Shown piece by piece: positions 1-12,739 of a stretch of DNA of 64,000 bases; the stretch's first letter is position 1, and every line of letters begins with the position of its first letter. The position numbers and the translations under genes were made by a program. The DNA is from Baylisascaris procyonis. Its lineage: Eukaryota > Nematoda > Chromadorea > Rhabditida > Ascarididae. The notes beneath the pieces were generated by a model, which saw only the letters and a program-made list of their open reading frames with translations, made no database searches and was not told the DNA's origin. Location: the NCBI GenBank assembly GCA_037389465.1, contig JAZARR010000200.1:5401501-5465500 (forward strand). The letters run 5' to 3'.

Positions 1-5
1 TGCAG

Positions 6-270
6 GTTGTGCGAAAATGAGGCAAGAAGAATCATGAAACTCTTAGTTCGGTCGACATCGAGTTTGGGGCAATCCTCACATAAAGAGGACTGTAGAGGGA
101 GCGGTGGAGGAGCATTATTTAGCCATCAAACAAAAAATAGTATGGTTTATTTCCGTTCATCGAAAAAGGTTGATATTCTACGGTCAAAAAATAATGGTCG
201 GCCACGGAGAGTTGTAACGGGCCCTGATTCATCGATGACCACGCAATTTTTTCGAATTGCGCGCCACTAA
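6..270 (+). CDS. Terminal exon of a partial gene, possibly an FGF-family ligand
   Basis: The window opens on TGCAG, a nematode-like 3' splice site. The frame beginning at base 7, after one base that completes a split codon, stays open for 87 codons to a TAA at 268-270. The encoded tail has a Cys at about residue 29. Near its end it has a basic stretch, NNGRPRR, followed about 15 residues later by QFFRI. This order resembles the last strands of FGFs, where a Cys is followed by a run such as NGRPRRG and then HFLPR. That resemblance is the only basis for the name. If correct, the product would be a secreted growth factor of the EGL-17 or LET-756 type. Upstream exons lie to the left of the window. 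No AATAAA follows closely; the nearest plus-strand one I saw is at about 725. It could also be an unrelated nematode-specific protein. Confidence 0.4.
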
Positions 271-3031
271 ATGATCGATTTAATGGAAAATTTCTAACTT
301 TTGTTCAGGATTTTTTCTGGGTCTGATAGAGCTACAAAGATTAGGAGTTTTTTTTAAATGTAAAACCGGCCAAGCAGTAAATTTCAGAAAGAAGTAATTT
401 CACTATCTGAAAACAATCTTCCAGAAATCTTATTTGGAATGAAATTAGATCTTTTTCGAAATAGATGATGATTCCTATGCATTTCCAATGCCGTCATTGT
501 GAGGGATAGAAACGGTCTTTATGCAAAAACTATTCGTTTGTTTTGTTCCGTTATGGATTTCTTTCACTTATGTCAATTTCTTCTTTCCTCATTTCCTTCG
601 TGTTTGTAATCAATACCGCTTTGTTTTTTGTGAGTGTTTGTTTGTGTGTTTGTTTTTAAGTATGCCTGTTCGTTAATCAAATATATTCATATGGGATAAT
701 ATGGGCTGTTGAATTTAACTGGCAAATAAAATCTGCATTTTTATGTGTATCTGAGCAGTATTACAAAATATATGCATCGCGTTCGAGCACAGTTCCTCCT
801 ACTTCGCCATGACTTCTGCTTCCCGGTAGCTTACTCTGTGTGATGGGCCGTCTCTGTTGACATTCAATATGTGGTATGTTGATGGTTCCCGCGCCTTGAA
901 GTTACACAGTAGTACGATGTGCTTGGAGCCGATTAGTGAGGTGGAGTTCATGTGGTGTAAAGCTTTCGTCAAGGCTAAGTAGTTCCGCCAAGTTTTATTT
1001 TAAGCCTTTTGGTTGTTTTTTCAGTGGACATACCTTGCAAAAAAAAATTTATTCACTGTTACAATGGTAAAGCATGAATCGATCTTATAAGCGAGGCAGG
1101 CTTCGTTCGCATTAAGCATGAAAAACAATGCGTTAAAATGAATTAGTTAATACTGCCATCTTACCAAGGCTATGGGGAATTTCTTCAAGCCGATGTCCCC
1201 AGATTGTCGGCATGAAATTCTACAAGTTTTCTAGGGTAAACTCATATTCAAGCGATACATCACTGCACTGCACTGATGAGGTTCGCTCAAATCTACATTC
1301 AGTCTTATATTTTTCGGCGAATTGTATGGACAATCAGAACAATCGTGCCACGAATAAAGCACTTTGGAATGAAGTGCTTTCTAAGGTAATAATGGCTGGA
1401 GTTGGGAAGTGGCTGGGAAAAGAAGGGGTAAGGAGAGAGGAATGACCACCCATAAATGGTAACCATTTACCGTCTCTCTTCCACCCAAGTTTCTTTTCTT
1501 CTTTCTCTTTCAAAAGTGAATCGCTTAGTTTTATTCCCCGCTCAGCACTGATTTTATTCAACAAAAGATTCCACTAAATTTTCGTCATATGAGATTAAAA
1601 CTGCTTAACTGATAGAAATTCGAAGGGAAGTTGACATCGTTGATTGATTAAGAGGCTTGTTTTGTTAGGTGACCTTTAATTCGTCGATTTTTTCCATTTT
1701 CCTGCACATTTTAAAGGTCATTCTGAGGTTATTGTGTCCATGCACATTTTTATACGTGCGTGCCTCTTTATCCAACAGTTCCAACTCAGTGACCATTGAA
1801 AATGGGCTCACGAAATTCGATGGTCTAGTTCACATCCCTATACCGAATTTCGTATTGGTCTCTCGACGTTGAAGAGACTTGTTGATAGTCGTATGCGTCT
1901 AGACGCGTTTAAAATCTGCATACATTTTCCATTCATCGGTTTGCGCCTTACAGCAAGTCGAACAGGAACAAGTGGGATTGACGACAGCGACTGGTACGGT
2001 TGGATGCGGCATTAGATAGCCCTTCTCATGACGTTAAATAAAAGCGTATGTAGTATTAACCAATACTGGCAGTGTTATAGCTAAGCAGTACTGTTAGCAA
2101 TATTGCTTAGTAGTATCAATAGCAATAAAAAGCACAAGTAACAGTGATATGTGGTGCTGAGTAGAACTGTTATAGAGTAGCTTAGCTGAACTACATTCAA
2201 AGTTTTTAAACTATTTTAGCAGTAGCATGCAATTTTAAGCAAAACTTAGCAGGTCTTTCGATTGTGCTGTAATAGGTATTACAACCAGCGGCAGTTGGCG
2301 TTGTTGGTGGCTGGTTTATGCCCCCAAACCAAAAATAGCAGCAAGCAATGCTGAACTTGATAGTAAATATTTCCGTTACAAGCAATAATAAATTGTTATT
2401 ACTGTTACTTCTACTCCAGCAAATAACAATACGAATCGTTTTCGCTTGCAAATGTTTTGCGATTGTCTGGCTGACCATCAGCCGGGATTCCCCGGCTATA
2501 CAAATGAGGAATAAGGATCCCGGCAAATTCCCGCTCCAGCTTTGTCAGGAACAAGGTCATATGAGTCTTCTTCCTGCCATTTCATTATTCACCCCTCAAA
2601 CCCTTGAAGAATAATTCGGTCTCCATGCAACACTACCTACATTCATCGTCGCTTAAGCTAGATGTCAACAATACAGACTTTTGAAACATACGCATGTATA
2701 TACAACAGATATGCATGTCTCTCGTATGAAGCAGTGCATGCATGGGTAGGCGATTATAATAGTTATCAGTCCCATCACTAACGTCTTTAACTGATATCGA
2801 TTCGCCAAATTGCGCAATTATGCGTAAAGGATGTAGGAGAGCACGTGGAGGTACCTTTCTCATAATCAAACGAAGAGACGATATTTTTCTAGGAAAATTG
2901 GGAAATTAAAGACTTCGAATAATTACTGCTATTTCCATCATCGAGAGAAGTAAATCTACAAGATGAAATTTACTCAAAACACATCAAGTCCATAGTTCAC
3001 ATTTATCCTAATTCATCTATCAATCGAATAA
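271..3031. other. Intergenic stretch, mostly non-coding
   Basis: No multi-exon gene is visible here. It holds a GC-rich island at about 770-1000 with short open frames on both strands, polypurine runs near 1420-1440, and a degenerate repetitive patch near 2040-2200 built from variants of AGTANTGTTA and TTAGC. The longer open frames (1212-1445 plus, 2206-2526 minus, 2348-2614 plus) lack splice signals and look like chance. Confidence 0.5.
799..951 (-). CDS. Short unidentified open frame in a GC-rich island
   Basis: An ATG at 951, read leftward, opens 50 codons to a TAG at 799-801. The composition is protein-like (Lys, Arg, Glu, Ser), and the island is clearly richer in G+C than its flanks. 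A GTAAGC at about 829 could be a splice donor, which would make this a first coding exon. The opposite strand is also open for about 50 codons, so coding on either strand is unproven. It may instead be a dispersed repeat fragment. No homologue is recognised. Confidence 0.2.
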   Translation of the reverse strand: MNSTSLIGSKHIVLLCNFKAREPSTYHILNVNRDGPSHRVSYREAEVMAK

Positions 3032-6000
3032 CTATGTAGTATTCTTATGAAATCGATTTAAATGATTGCTATTGGAGGAGAATCGTTGAGATGAAGATAA
3101 CATTTCGGCGATTTTTTCATAATTCATTTGAGTGGCAAGTTCGAATGGTGTTTCGCCGGCTTGATTCTTTAATGTCACATCGGCTCCAGCATCAAGTAAA
3201 CTCCTCACAACTTTCTCGTGACCAAATAAAGCTGCAGCATGTAGTGCCGATTCACCATTCTGAAAAAAGACCAATTATTATGATCATAACAGTAATATCA
3301 TTGAATTATTTTATCAGAGTTTTTCACTTTTATATTGGGTAAAAAGGACGTTGCATCCGAAATATGCAAAATCCCTTCCTTCATCTTATATTATTTTACC
3401 ACCAAAAACGAGAAGAGGAACCTTCTGTATGATCCAAAAAGAGTACGAAAATTCACATGTATGAAACGAACAGCGCGTAGCTCAATACTGACGAATATAC
3501 ATAGTCTGCGAAGGACGTAAATCACCAAACTTCATGCAGTAAAAAGGAATGTACAAAGCAGAGGAGGCTTCCTAGCATGGAGTAGGTCCAATATACCTTG
3601 TAAACGTTAAATAATATGCTGAACTGCACAGAATATTGGCGAAAAGTGACGATGTTCAAAAATGGAATAATTGCCAAAAAGCTATAACTTTGCGGCTAGT
3701 GGGATATGCACTTTTTTCGACTAACCTCTCCTTCAGTAATAAAATTTTTTATGTCGATATGTTCATTGGGCATGAGGACACCATTTATAATGATGAAAAG
3801 ATATTGCATGTGATCATTATGTATGTGTTTCATTTCCTTAAATATATTATAACACATATTATCGTTTCAATGCACCACGACCAGCCATAATAGAAATAGC
3901 CAAATGTTTGGGTTAAACCTGCAGAATGCCTTTATTTGCACCCGTTGAAATGAGTTCATCAACGATACGCGAGAAGCCTTTATGTGCGGCTTTGAATAAT
4001 GCTGTAGCACCATCGTTACGTGCAGAGTCACGTTGACCAATCGCTAATAGATCGTGCACCACATCATCCCAACCCAATTGACATGCCATCCAGAGTGCAT
4101 TTACACCATCCTAAAATAAAGAGCTCATAACTCTATTGCAATTCTGATTGAGTGAACAGCATTACTATTTGTTTGTTTCAATGAGTTGAGCTATTTTGAT
4201 GATACTTTCTGGTTGCAAATTCATCATTTCTCGTTGAACCGATCACGGAAACTCAAGTTCTGAACGTTGACCTATATGGAGCATATATCTAAACATAACA
4301 GAGGCTCTTCCTATTAAGACTGCGGTGTTATGGGTGATCATTTCTCGATGGATGCATTGGTAAGAGATTTACTGGTAATATACCACAATCACTATGTTCA
4401 TGAATTATCGAATGATGTGGAAAAATAATTTCACTCATAATTTTTTTCTAAGAGAAACTTTGGAACTGTTTAGACACATTTTAAAATACAGTCTTAAAAA
4501 TATGCATAACATAAAAGTTACTCATTGCGCGATTATCATATCATTCATCTTTTCTATGTAACTAACAAAAACATCTTCCAACAAATGAAACAAAGGATCA
4601 TCTTTGAGCTGATTAAAATTTTGACATATTTAAAAAAAAACTTTCGATAAACAAACATTGCGTGGAATAAGTGGACATCCATATCGTAATAGAGTTCGCA
4701 TAGTTTCGAGATGACCATTTTGAGCAGCAAGAAACACCCCATTAGCACCATCACTTAATTGGCTATCAACTGAGGCTCCGTTTTTGAGTAATATTTCTAC
4801 CACCTCTGTATAACCGTTTTGAGCAGCACACAATAGTGCTGTACCACCATCCTGTAATTTGTCCTAGAATTGATGGAGGAGTTTTTTTGAACAAGAAGAG
4901 ATGGATATATATGCTAGGAACTGTTCCACACGATGAGCCACTTGTGGAATTTCTCTAATCACCACTAGTGGAAAATTTTTTAATACCGACAGGTTTATTC
5001 CTTCAACGGTGATTTCAAATACAAATATCAACAACTAATACAAATTTCATAATATTTCACATGACTGTAAATCGTGGGAAAATTGTGTGAGACAACCGAT
5101 TCAAACGCTAGCGATATGCCGCAAAGAACAAAATGGTCGGAGAAGGCAAGAAGAATTATGGAGCTAAAGTGCAATAAATAGCATTGCAAGGCATGCGATA
5201 CACAATTTACACTAAAATTATTAAATAATTTTCTTTCCAAATAATTTATTTGCGATAAATTTGCGAAATGTAAAATAGAATAAATTTTTCTCGAAATTTC
5301 TGATATAATATGAGCTTGTTCTAGGAGTTTCTGATATAATAAGTGATGATTTTGCATTTAATAAAGAAAACTGAAAAAAATCGTACATCCATTTGCAAAT
5401 CGACTGTTGCATTATGACGTAATAGTAAATTCACAACTTCATAATGACCATTTTGTGCGGCGATCAGTAGAGGTCGAATACCATCCTAGAAAGCATGTAC
5501 GGCTAACTTGCATATTAAAACATTCTTAGTCATATATGGAAGCTCTAAAAAAGCATTTCAGGCGCAACGATAACGAGAAAGATTTTTGAAGTATGAGATC
5601 TGTTGAAGCTCATTGCAAATATTGGCCCCTTAATGACACTTCGGGCTCAAGAGGTACTTTCGTAGCGAAATCCTCTGAATTCGGCAATTTGAGCAAGTAC
5701 CTGATGCAGATGAAGTGCATTGGTTAAATTTACACCTGCATCGTGAGAAAATTCGATTTTTGTGCCCTCTAGTTTTACGCTATTCCATACCATCAACACA
5801 TGAATCACCCCGCTACTTAGTACCAAAACTATTAGTAGCAATAAAAATTGTGCTATGTGATTTTATCAATTTAATAATGTAGTTCAGAGTAGCTAGGTAC
5901 TTCGTTCGTTGATTTACTAACAATATTTAACTGTGACAACAAATATGGACTGGTGACAATTCACTTGAGCTTATTCAAGTAAAGAAATAGGGCAAATACC

Positions 6001-6104
6001 GGTCCGCAAGCATCCGGTGAAGCGCCTTCCTTTAGAAGCAATTGTACTGCAGCGGTTCGTCCGTTGGCGCATGCCCATATTAGTGGTTTCGTTGTACCCG
6101 CCAT
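3032..6104 (-). CDS. Ankyrin-repeat protein similar to ANKRD29
   Basis: Five exons join without a frame break: 6000-6104, 5387-5485, 4657-4851, 3919-4110 and 3032-3259. Every junction is in phase 0, giving 272 residues and a TAG stop at 3032-3034. The protein is almost entirely ankyrin repeats, with about eight helix pairs of the form ALLxAAxNGxxEVVxxLLxxGA. Exons begin at the repeat hairpin (DGI, DGG, DGV, NGE), and exon 5387-5485 is exactly one 33-residue repeat. The order of odd features matches vertebrate ANKRD29: a QL.DGA insert, then ARNDG.TAL.KAA.KG, then GIL.NG.SALHAA, then LLDAGAD. ANKRD29 is about 300 residues long, so this copy seems to lack the most N-terminal repeat. The ATG at 6104 is preceded by GTG and a CAG acceptor, and an in-frame TAA lies about 30 bases upstream on the unspliced strand. 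The first residues may therefore come from a missed upstream exon. The molecular role of ANKRD29 is not established; ankyrin stacks bind proteins. Confidence 0.8.
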
Positions 6105-6109
6105 CACCT

Positions 6110-8945
6110 GTACAGTGCATAATTTTCCACAATTTTAGAGCATTGCTTCAAAGATGAGTGGAAGAACGAAGGAAGTGAGGCGGGGCAAGGAGATGCGAGA
6201 AACAAAGGGAGAGGAAATGAAGAAGGGAATGAAGGAGGAGGAGAATTTGCAGCAAAGGCTGGCAAAGAAAATTCCATACGTCATGCAAATATTTGGAAAA
6301 TATGTAATGAAAACTCATGAAGATTTTCTGAAAACGAAATGAGCGATTTGAGTATTGTTATAGTTGCGAGCACGATATGCGCCTTTTTGCATTCTTCTCT
6401 ATCGTCTAATTGACCCATTTACCGAGTTATCCACAAATAATAAAATATGAGGAACAAAACGGTTATATTTGAGCTGATTCGATCACTTTTATGCATCCAA
6501 AAAGATTTCTTCATTTGACCCGAAGTGTGTAATGCAAATTCGAGCGAGTGTAAAACGGGCGAACAGTCAGTAACTCTTCGTGATGATGATGGATCAATTT
6601 GAAAGCTAGGAAATTGAAATTGAATTATTCCCTGCAATAATCATTAAGATCCCATAATTCCAACAACAATAGAGAAGAAACTGCAGGACATACAGACAGA
6701 CAGACAGACGCGCAAACATACATGCAATTTGCTACATTATTTGTAATTTTAAATGTGAAAAAGGTAAGAAAAAATCGTTGTATTTGCAAAGTTAAAATAG
6801 TGACTATTACGATGCGATTCTTTTTTCTTTTTTTTTTTTGAATGTTGTTGTTTGTACGCGTCAACAATTGTCGTGTGTTCAGAACTTTATTTGCTTAGAA
6901 ATGTGGTGTTTTGTGGTGTTTATTTGCATTTCATTTCGCTCCACTACTATGGTAAACAGTCAAAACACTATTCATTTTTTCTCGTGGATTACTATGCACC
7001 CTACTACAAAAGGTATCCTTTTTAACCACAGGAATACTCCTTCGAATTGTCGATATGCGTATATTGACCTTCAAACATTCATTATAACACATTAAAAAGA
7101 ATCAAATCGTCTTGCAGTAATGTACATTGAGAATCACAATATACGAAAGACCATCATACATATATCGCCGAATGGATACCCCACTTGTGGAGCCTATAGT
7201 TCTATTTTGAGAGTGTATGAAGTAACGTTTTAAGCTGACATCGGCACAGAGATGGAACAGTTTAACACATTTCAGCACATGATGGTATTTAATAACTGAC
7301 TGTGGGATATGCTGAGACATTAAATAAAGACTGCATCTCTGTACCGGCGTCCTCTTGAAACAAAACTGCTTCATATAGTATCGACAAAAATCATGTCCTC
7401 CATCGATGAGGCATCTTTTTGGCGGTATATACATGATGTTCTATGGGATATTTTTATCCTTGTTATATTCTACTGCAAGAGTGTTGGCCCTTGAAATGTT
7501 CTGTGTTCATGTGAAGATGAATGTAAAAATAAAAATGACTAAAAACAAAGGTGGATAAGTATATATACATGAATGTAATTTACAGTTTTCATCAATGTTT
7601 ATAAATATTCATTAGTGTTCATTAATCTGCTTAAAATACTTAGTAGTTTAAGTTATTTTTGAATTAATTCATGCACCTGCGCAGACCTTATCAAGATTGC
7701 AGGTGTGTAGGCGAACAGTACAGATACTCAAGAAGCAATGTTGCACGAGCCAATTGAAATTCCGACCAATAATGATCTTTTGCTTGGAATAAAATATGCT
7801 CATTGCAAAACAATTGTTTCTCGGCTGTCAATAACGTATAAAAATATTTCGTTGAAAATATGCATCGTTATTACACTCGTGAAGTGGCTATATACGTTAC
7901 AGAGCCTTCAACCTTTCTATTTTATAGCTTTCTTTGTCACATCAGTTCAGCACTCTTACTTTCCTTTACAAACAAACATTTACGTAGATCAATAAGAGGA
8001 TTAAATTCAATTTGTATTTGTTTGATAAGACTAACTGTTCTCTCTGGTCACTTGATGATCACTGATCCATCAATATTGATGAATAACCGTTTTGTGATTG
8101 AATTGCAGCGATTATTATGCGCATCGCATCAACAAAGCTCATTCTCATTTTCTCAAATACAAAACATATAAAAATGCGCTCATCATATGCGTTTATAATT
8201 AATTTTTACAAACATTTTCTAAGGTATTCCATCATATAAAACTAGCAATATTTGTTGAAAAAATTGGAAACGGAATTAAAAGCAAATCAAAGAAAATCAT
8301 TAAAATATGTCGTTATTCGTGAAGTGTTCAAGCCTTACATTCAAACCGACTTACAACATTCGCCTTTAAAATCCTAAAAGTAATTAAAATAGGTTCATAA
8401 GAACCGGCTTAAAGAACCCTTAAAATTACACCCTCGAATTACAGCAACATATAAACCTGTTTGAATAAATATTTAAATTAAAAATTAAATGAAATTATAT
8501 CGCAGTGCCCTGGCTCACGAAAAGATAGTCTGATATATCCTTGATATATTCATCACTGTGATTGAGCATGAAAATCGAAATCTGTGGAATGACTTCATCG
8601 CCAATCTTTGCTCCTACCCCCTTTCCTCGCCCCTCCTTCTCTTGTTTTGAAGTGATGAGGATGGGGTTGGTGGTGCTGATAAAAATCGCTACCTGTCCAC
8701 TAACTTAACATTTTTTTTTATTTCTACATTTTTTATGCAGTTGCTGCTAACATGGTACACATGCATTTCATCACACAGATTCATTTGACGTGGTCATTGA
8801 CCTGAGCTATTTTTTCAGAGAATTTACATAACCTGCTTCTTTCTCTAATTTTCACTCCCACTTTACAACGACTATTCTCAGGTCTTACAGTCGATGAACG
8901 TTGACGATAATGAAGTAGCAAGAAAAAGTCAAGATTAACCATTTT
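6110..8945. other. Non-coding stretch upstream of the ankyrin gene
   Basis: A (CAGA)n run lies at about 6693-6709. A polypurine open frame at 6154-6342 (plus) is low-complexity Lys, Glu and Arg. Other open frames here have no splice context. I see no supported exon. If the leader exon near 8952 is real, this is its first intron. Confidence 0.45.
6693..6709 (+). repeat. (CAGA)n microsatellite
   Basis: About four tandem copies of the tetranucleotide CAGA, read directly. It lies in non-coding sequence. Confidence 0.85.
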
Positions 8946-8951
8946 ACTTAC

Positions 8952-9000
8952 CTTAATCCACAGTCGATTCAAGTGAAGGAATCTGCAAGCGAACTCGTCC
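8952..9000 (-). other. Possible 5' untranslated exon of the ankyrin gene, with a GC-rich upstream region
   Basis: Read on the minus strand, this segment ends in ATTAAG followed by GTAAGT at 8951-8946, a near-perfect splice donor. No frame stays open across it from an ATG, so it would be non-coding. The ankyrin coding exon downstream begins CAG then GTGATGG at about 6107, which fits splicing from a leader exon. The 300 bases upstream (about 9000-9300) are unusually GC-rich and could be a promoter. The right edge of the exon is not defined. This is inference from signals and orientation only. Confidence 0.25.
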
Positions 9001-9392
9001 TCCTCAATTCATTTTTACTGCATAACTGTACAAAATCGCTTGTCGCCAAGGATCAGCGTCACATGCTGTTATAGTAATGCGGCGTCAGGAGGTGCTCGTT
9101 GCTTCGCCTCGCTGCAGTTCACTGCAATTTACAGAATACACAAAACACAATCCAACTACCGACCCAGCAACCGGGCATTAGTCAGCAATCCGCACACAAG
9201 ACAATTATTTCCGGTTGCTATGCGTATAGTTGTGGCCTCTAGTTGCGCTAGACATGCTGTTTTACTACATTCCGTCATTGCGATTACCTGGGATAGATAT
9301 ATATGATGGCTCGATTGGAAATTCATGATCTCGAAAAGAAAAAGTGCTTTGAAATTGTATTTTGGGTAACTATTAGAATTACTCGCTATTTG

Positions 9393-9750
9393 TGAGTTTT
9401 GTTAATATCGAAGAAGATAAAAAGAGTATCAATATTCAGTTGTTTATGCAGGTTGCAGCCGATATTCCCTCCGAACTGCAATAAAATCACAGCTGATGGG
9501 TCATAGCAAATTTTTTGGTCTAAATGTATGAATTTATGAAAAAAGTTGGCTATCCCTACATGGAATAAAATGATTGCTGGGATTTCAAAGATGTTTTGCA
9601 TCGATGTTTTGCAAAAATTTTCGCTGACGCTTAAATATAGAGTATATCAACAGCCAAGAAGACGAAAGCAGCATCAATATTCATTTGTTTATGCAGATTG
9701 CAGCGATACTCTCTTCGAACTGCAACAAAATCATAGCTGATAGATAATTG
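9393..9750 (+). repeat. Two diverged direct copies of a segment of about 110 bases
   Basis: A block beginning with ATCAATATTC at 9428 recurs at 9673, an offset of 245 bases. Both copies continue through a shared TTGTTTATGCAG, then a TTGCAG stretch, then CGAACTGCAA.AAAATCA, then AGCTGAT. They differ at scattered positions, so this is an old duplication. Short open frames cross each copy, but I see no conserved protein. Confidence 0.6.
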
Positions 9751-12700
9751 CAGTGAAGTACTTTGAGCGTTATTTTTAATTTTTCTCAAAAAAAAAAATT
9801 TCCCTTATTTTCACCTATAACCTATTATTGTTCATAATTGAGTTTTTCTATAATTTCCATGTTCTAGATCTTTTCCTTATCCTGCTTTCCAACTATACAT
9901 AAAGTGCATATAAACGAATGAGGTCCAGTTAGGCAATCGGTGAAATGAATAAATAGCCCATTATTTATACGTCGTATACAGAATTCAATGCAACCACAAA
10001 CTAAGCCGTAAATTGAGGAGGAGGGAGAGAGAGGTGGGCAGATGGGCCTAACGATTGAAATACGACGACGCCATTGAAGCCGAGGCTTTTCTATCGAGTG
10101 ATGGTTTTTTCAGGAATGGCTATGTTTATGACTTATTCATAAATTAATACAGCTTGAATACCTAGCTCATTCATAATAATCTTTGTCGAAGTGATTTGAT
10201 GAAATATTGGGAAGCTCCAACCCTTTATAATTGCCAAAATTTTTATACAAATCCTCCCCACTGAGAAAATCGTCAGTGCTTTTGGTATGAAACGCTTCAT
10301 TTGAATGTGACTGGTTTTGAGATGGGATATACTATCGTGAGAGTGGACTCATCGCCCAAAAATTTGAGCAGAGATAGTAGTAGATCGGCGGCCGCCATTG
10401 TCAAGATAAGTGATTTAGAATGCTGATCTTTCGCAGATCCAGTTTCGCAACAATATCCGTTGAATTTGTCGCCACTCATTCTACTGCAAGTTTAGTTCCC
10501 CTTAATGCTAGGTCTAATTACTTGATTTTAACTCATAATTAAAGAATTGACGATGGGTCAAGAATTTATTAAATTTTCAAATATCTTTTAGTGATGACCT
10601 GTTCGGCAGTTTTGACGTTTTCTCGTTGGATGTTGTAACGCTGTATAGTGAGATTGAGATCGTCCCTCCTCCCGTCCCCACGCAGTCTATGGTAAAATAA
10701 TTTTTTTATTTTCACGCTGCATAGCAAAAGGATATAGCAGATGTAAATATTTCTCAGACCACTGTATAGAATCCGATACGGGTGTTTATTTCGAATGTTA
10801 CGATGCATCAGGGAGAGGAATATATATATCAGTGCAATTTGAGTAGCGTAGTTATCGAATTCGTGTGCTGATGCGTGCAGACATGCGAGCGTTAAATAAA
10901 CAAAATACTATACTTGTTGACGTTTATGTGAAATTCCATCGAGCTATTCGCCAGCCAGTTGCCATCATTTAAATAATTTATGTTTTTTTAGAATGCATAA
11001 AACAAATATTAAAAAACCATGGATTAATTAAATTATGAAATTAAAACTTCAGTTACATCATCAAGGGGTTGATGTCCTGAAAACATGTTTCGTCTATTCT
11101 TCGAAAGTCTCCTCAGGAGTGGCTGTCACAAGATTGTTTCCATCAGATAAAATTTCCTTAAAATTTTACAGCACATTTTGTACTAGTTCACTTGGAAACC
11201 AGAAGAAAAACGACAAAATCTTTCATATGTATGTTTTGTTCTCTTGTGGCTCATTTTCTTCATAAACGTTATAACGCCTTATATCATTTTCTTCACCATT
11301 TTAAAAGGGTCTCAGTGAAAAGCTATCTGAACTGTTTACACGTAAAGCATTTAATTGAAACGAATATCGGAAATACTCTTATACCGATTCGACGATGTTT
11401 ACTTCTTTTTTGTACTCCTTTTTTTTTGCGTACATCTCTCCTATGAAACATTCTCTCATAAAAATCCTAATATTTACCAGGCGTTTGAACGAACTCGAGG
11501 ATTTATAGAAAGCCCTACATTAGAAATATTTGTTTATTAGAAAGTTCAATTTCGCATTTATAATTTTTTAGATTTCTTTTTCAATGATAGATATTTCAAG
11601 AATTTTTTCTCAAGGATAGGCAGGCAGAAATAGAAGGAAAGAGCGAGAAAGTTGGAAGGCGAGATTGAAAGTAAACTTTTAAATTGTCTAAGCCTGTTGA
11701 ACATCTGCGATGATGCTTTAATTCGTTTATAAAGAAACGAACGCTTCATGCGTGATAAACCGGTCTCCAATTTCGTTTCGTTGGGATCAATTTATGATTA
11801 TCTCACCGAAACCATTCAAAACTGCTTTATTTATGTTTGTTATATGATGCAACGATATACAACAATTGCAAAGGATGATTATGTTCATTGCCGAAAACGT
11901 GGTTAGCGATTTATTTCTTCATGGATTTGGATCAACCAAACCGACCGATCAATTTTTATGTGTTTGTGGAAATTTTTTGCAAAAACTATCAAGAGCAATG
12001 TAATGCTGATATGTTGACGTTTTTTCACGTTTGTTTTACCGATCTATCATTGATAATTCGAAAGGAAATTTAAACGATGTCTTTATGTTTTAGCAATCCG
12101 ATTGCTCATACTGCTAGCCTTACAAAGGATAAATCCTTCCTAACTCGATCGTTTTAAAGCAGAAAATGAATTGAAGTAAATTGCATGAAACTCTTTTGGC
12201 ATTTATTAATGTCAGGTTGATTGATTCGTCGAAGTTGACACATTAACGTGGTATAGGAGGTAAATACGATACCCGACAACTTTCGTGACTCTGTCTTCGA
12301 CCGCTTTCCTATTTAAAATGCCGGAAAGACAAATAGACATATTCAAGTTGTACATTGAGTAAGGAGCAAATGTTGTACCGAGCCTGGTTTTATGTCGTTT
12401 TTTTATGTTCTCTTCTCGCTCAATTTTAATGGGCAACTTTTCGTTGCAATAATTGCTTTAAAGTTGGCTTGAGAAGAACTTTTTCACCTCCCTTGCCTCT
12501 CCTTCCCGTCTATATGCCCTAAAACAGCCCGTTCTAATATTCCGATGGATTTATATCTATTGAATATCGTATTCTGGAACAGATCGTACCAGCTGAATTT
12601 CAAACGCAGGTTTGCCCTTACCATTTCTATCTACGAATCAGCTCATCACTTAATTAATCTTGAAAATTTCTGGCAAGACCTATTTTCTAGTTTCATCAAT
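9751..12700. other. Stretch without supported genes
   Basis: AT-rich sequence with a polypurine run at about 10014-10040. A weak exon-like segment lies at about 12523-12609 on the plus strand, between an ACAG acceptor and a GTTTGC donor, open in one frame. Nothing else is supported. Confidence 0.4.
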
Positions 12701-12739
12701 TATAAATTTAACAGTGAAATTGCTTGATTATATCTATAT

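Noticed and set aside
1391..1445. Segment reading MAGVGKWLG, reminiscent of a phosphatase AGVGR loop
   Set aside because: The residues before it do not fit HCSAG, the frame has no flanking domain, and it lies in polypurine sequence.
5647..5841. Possible extra small exon of the ankyrin gene (about 5700-5734, GVNLTNALHLHQ)
   Set aside because: Including it would break the ankyrin repeat spacing; direct splicing from 6000 to 5485 restores a perfect repeat in phase 0.
6154..6342. Lys- and Glu-rich open frame
   Set aside because: It is a translated polypurine tract with no splice signals or conserved motif.
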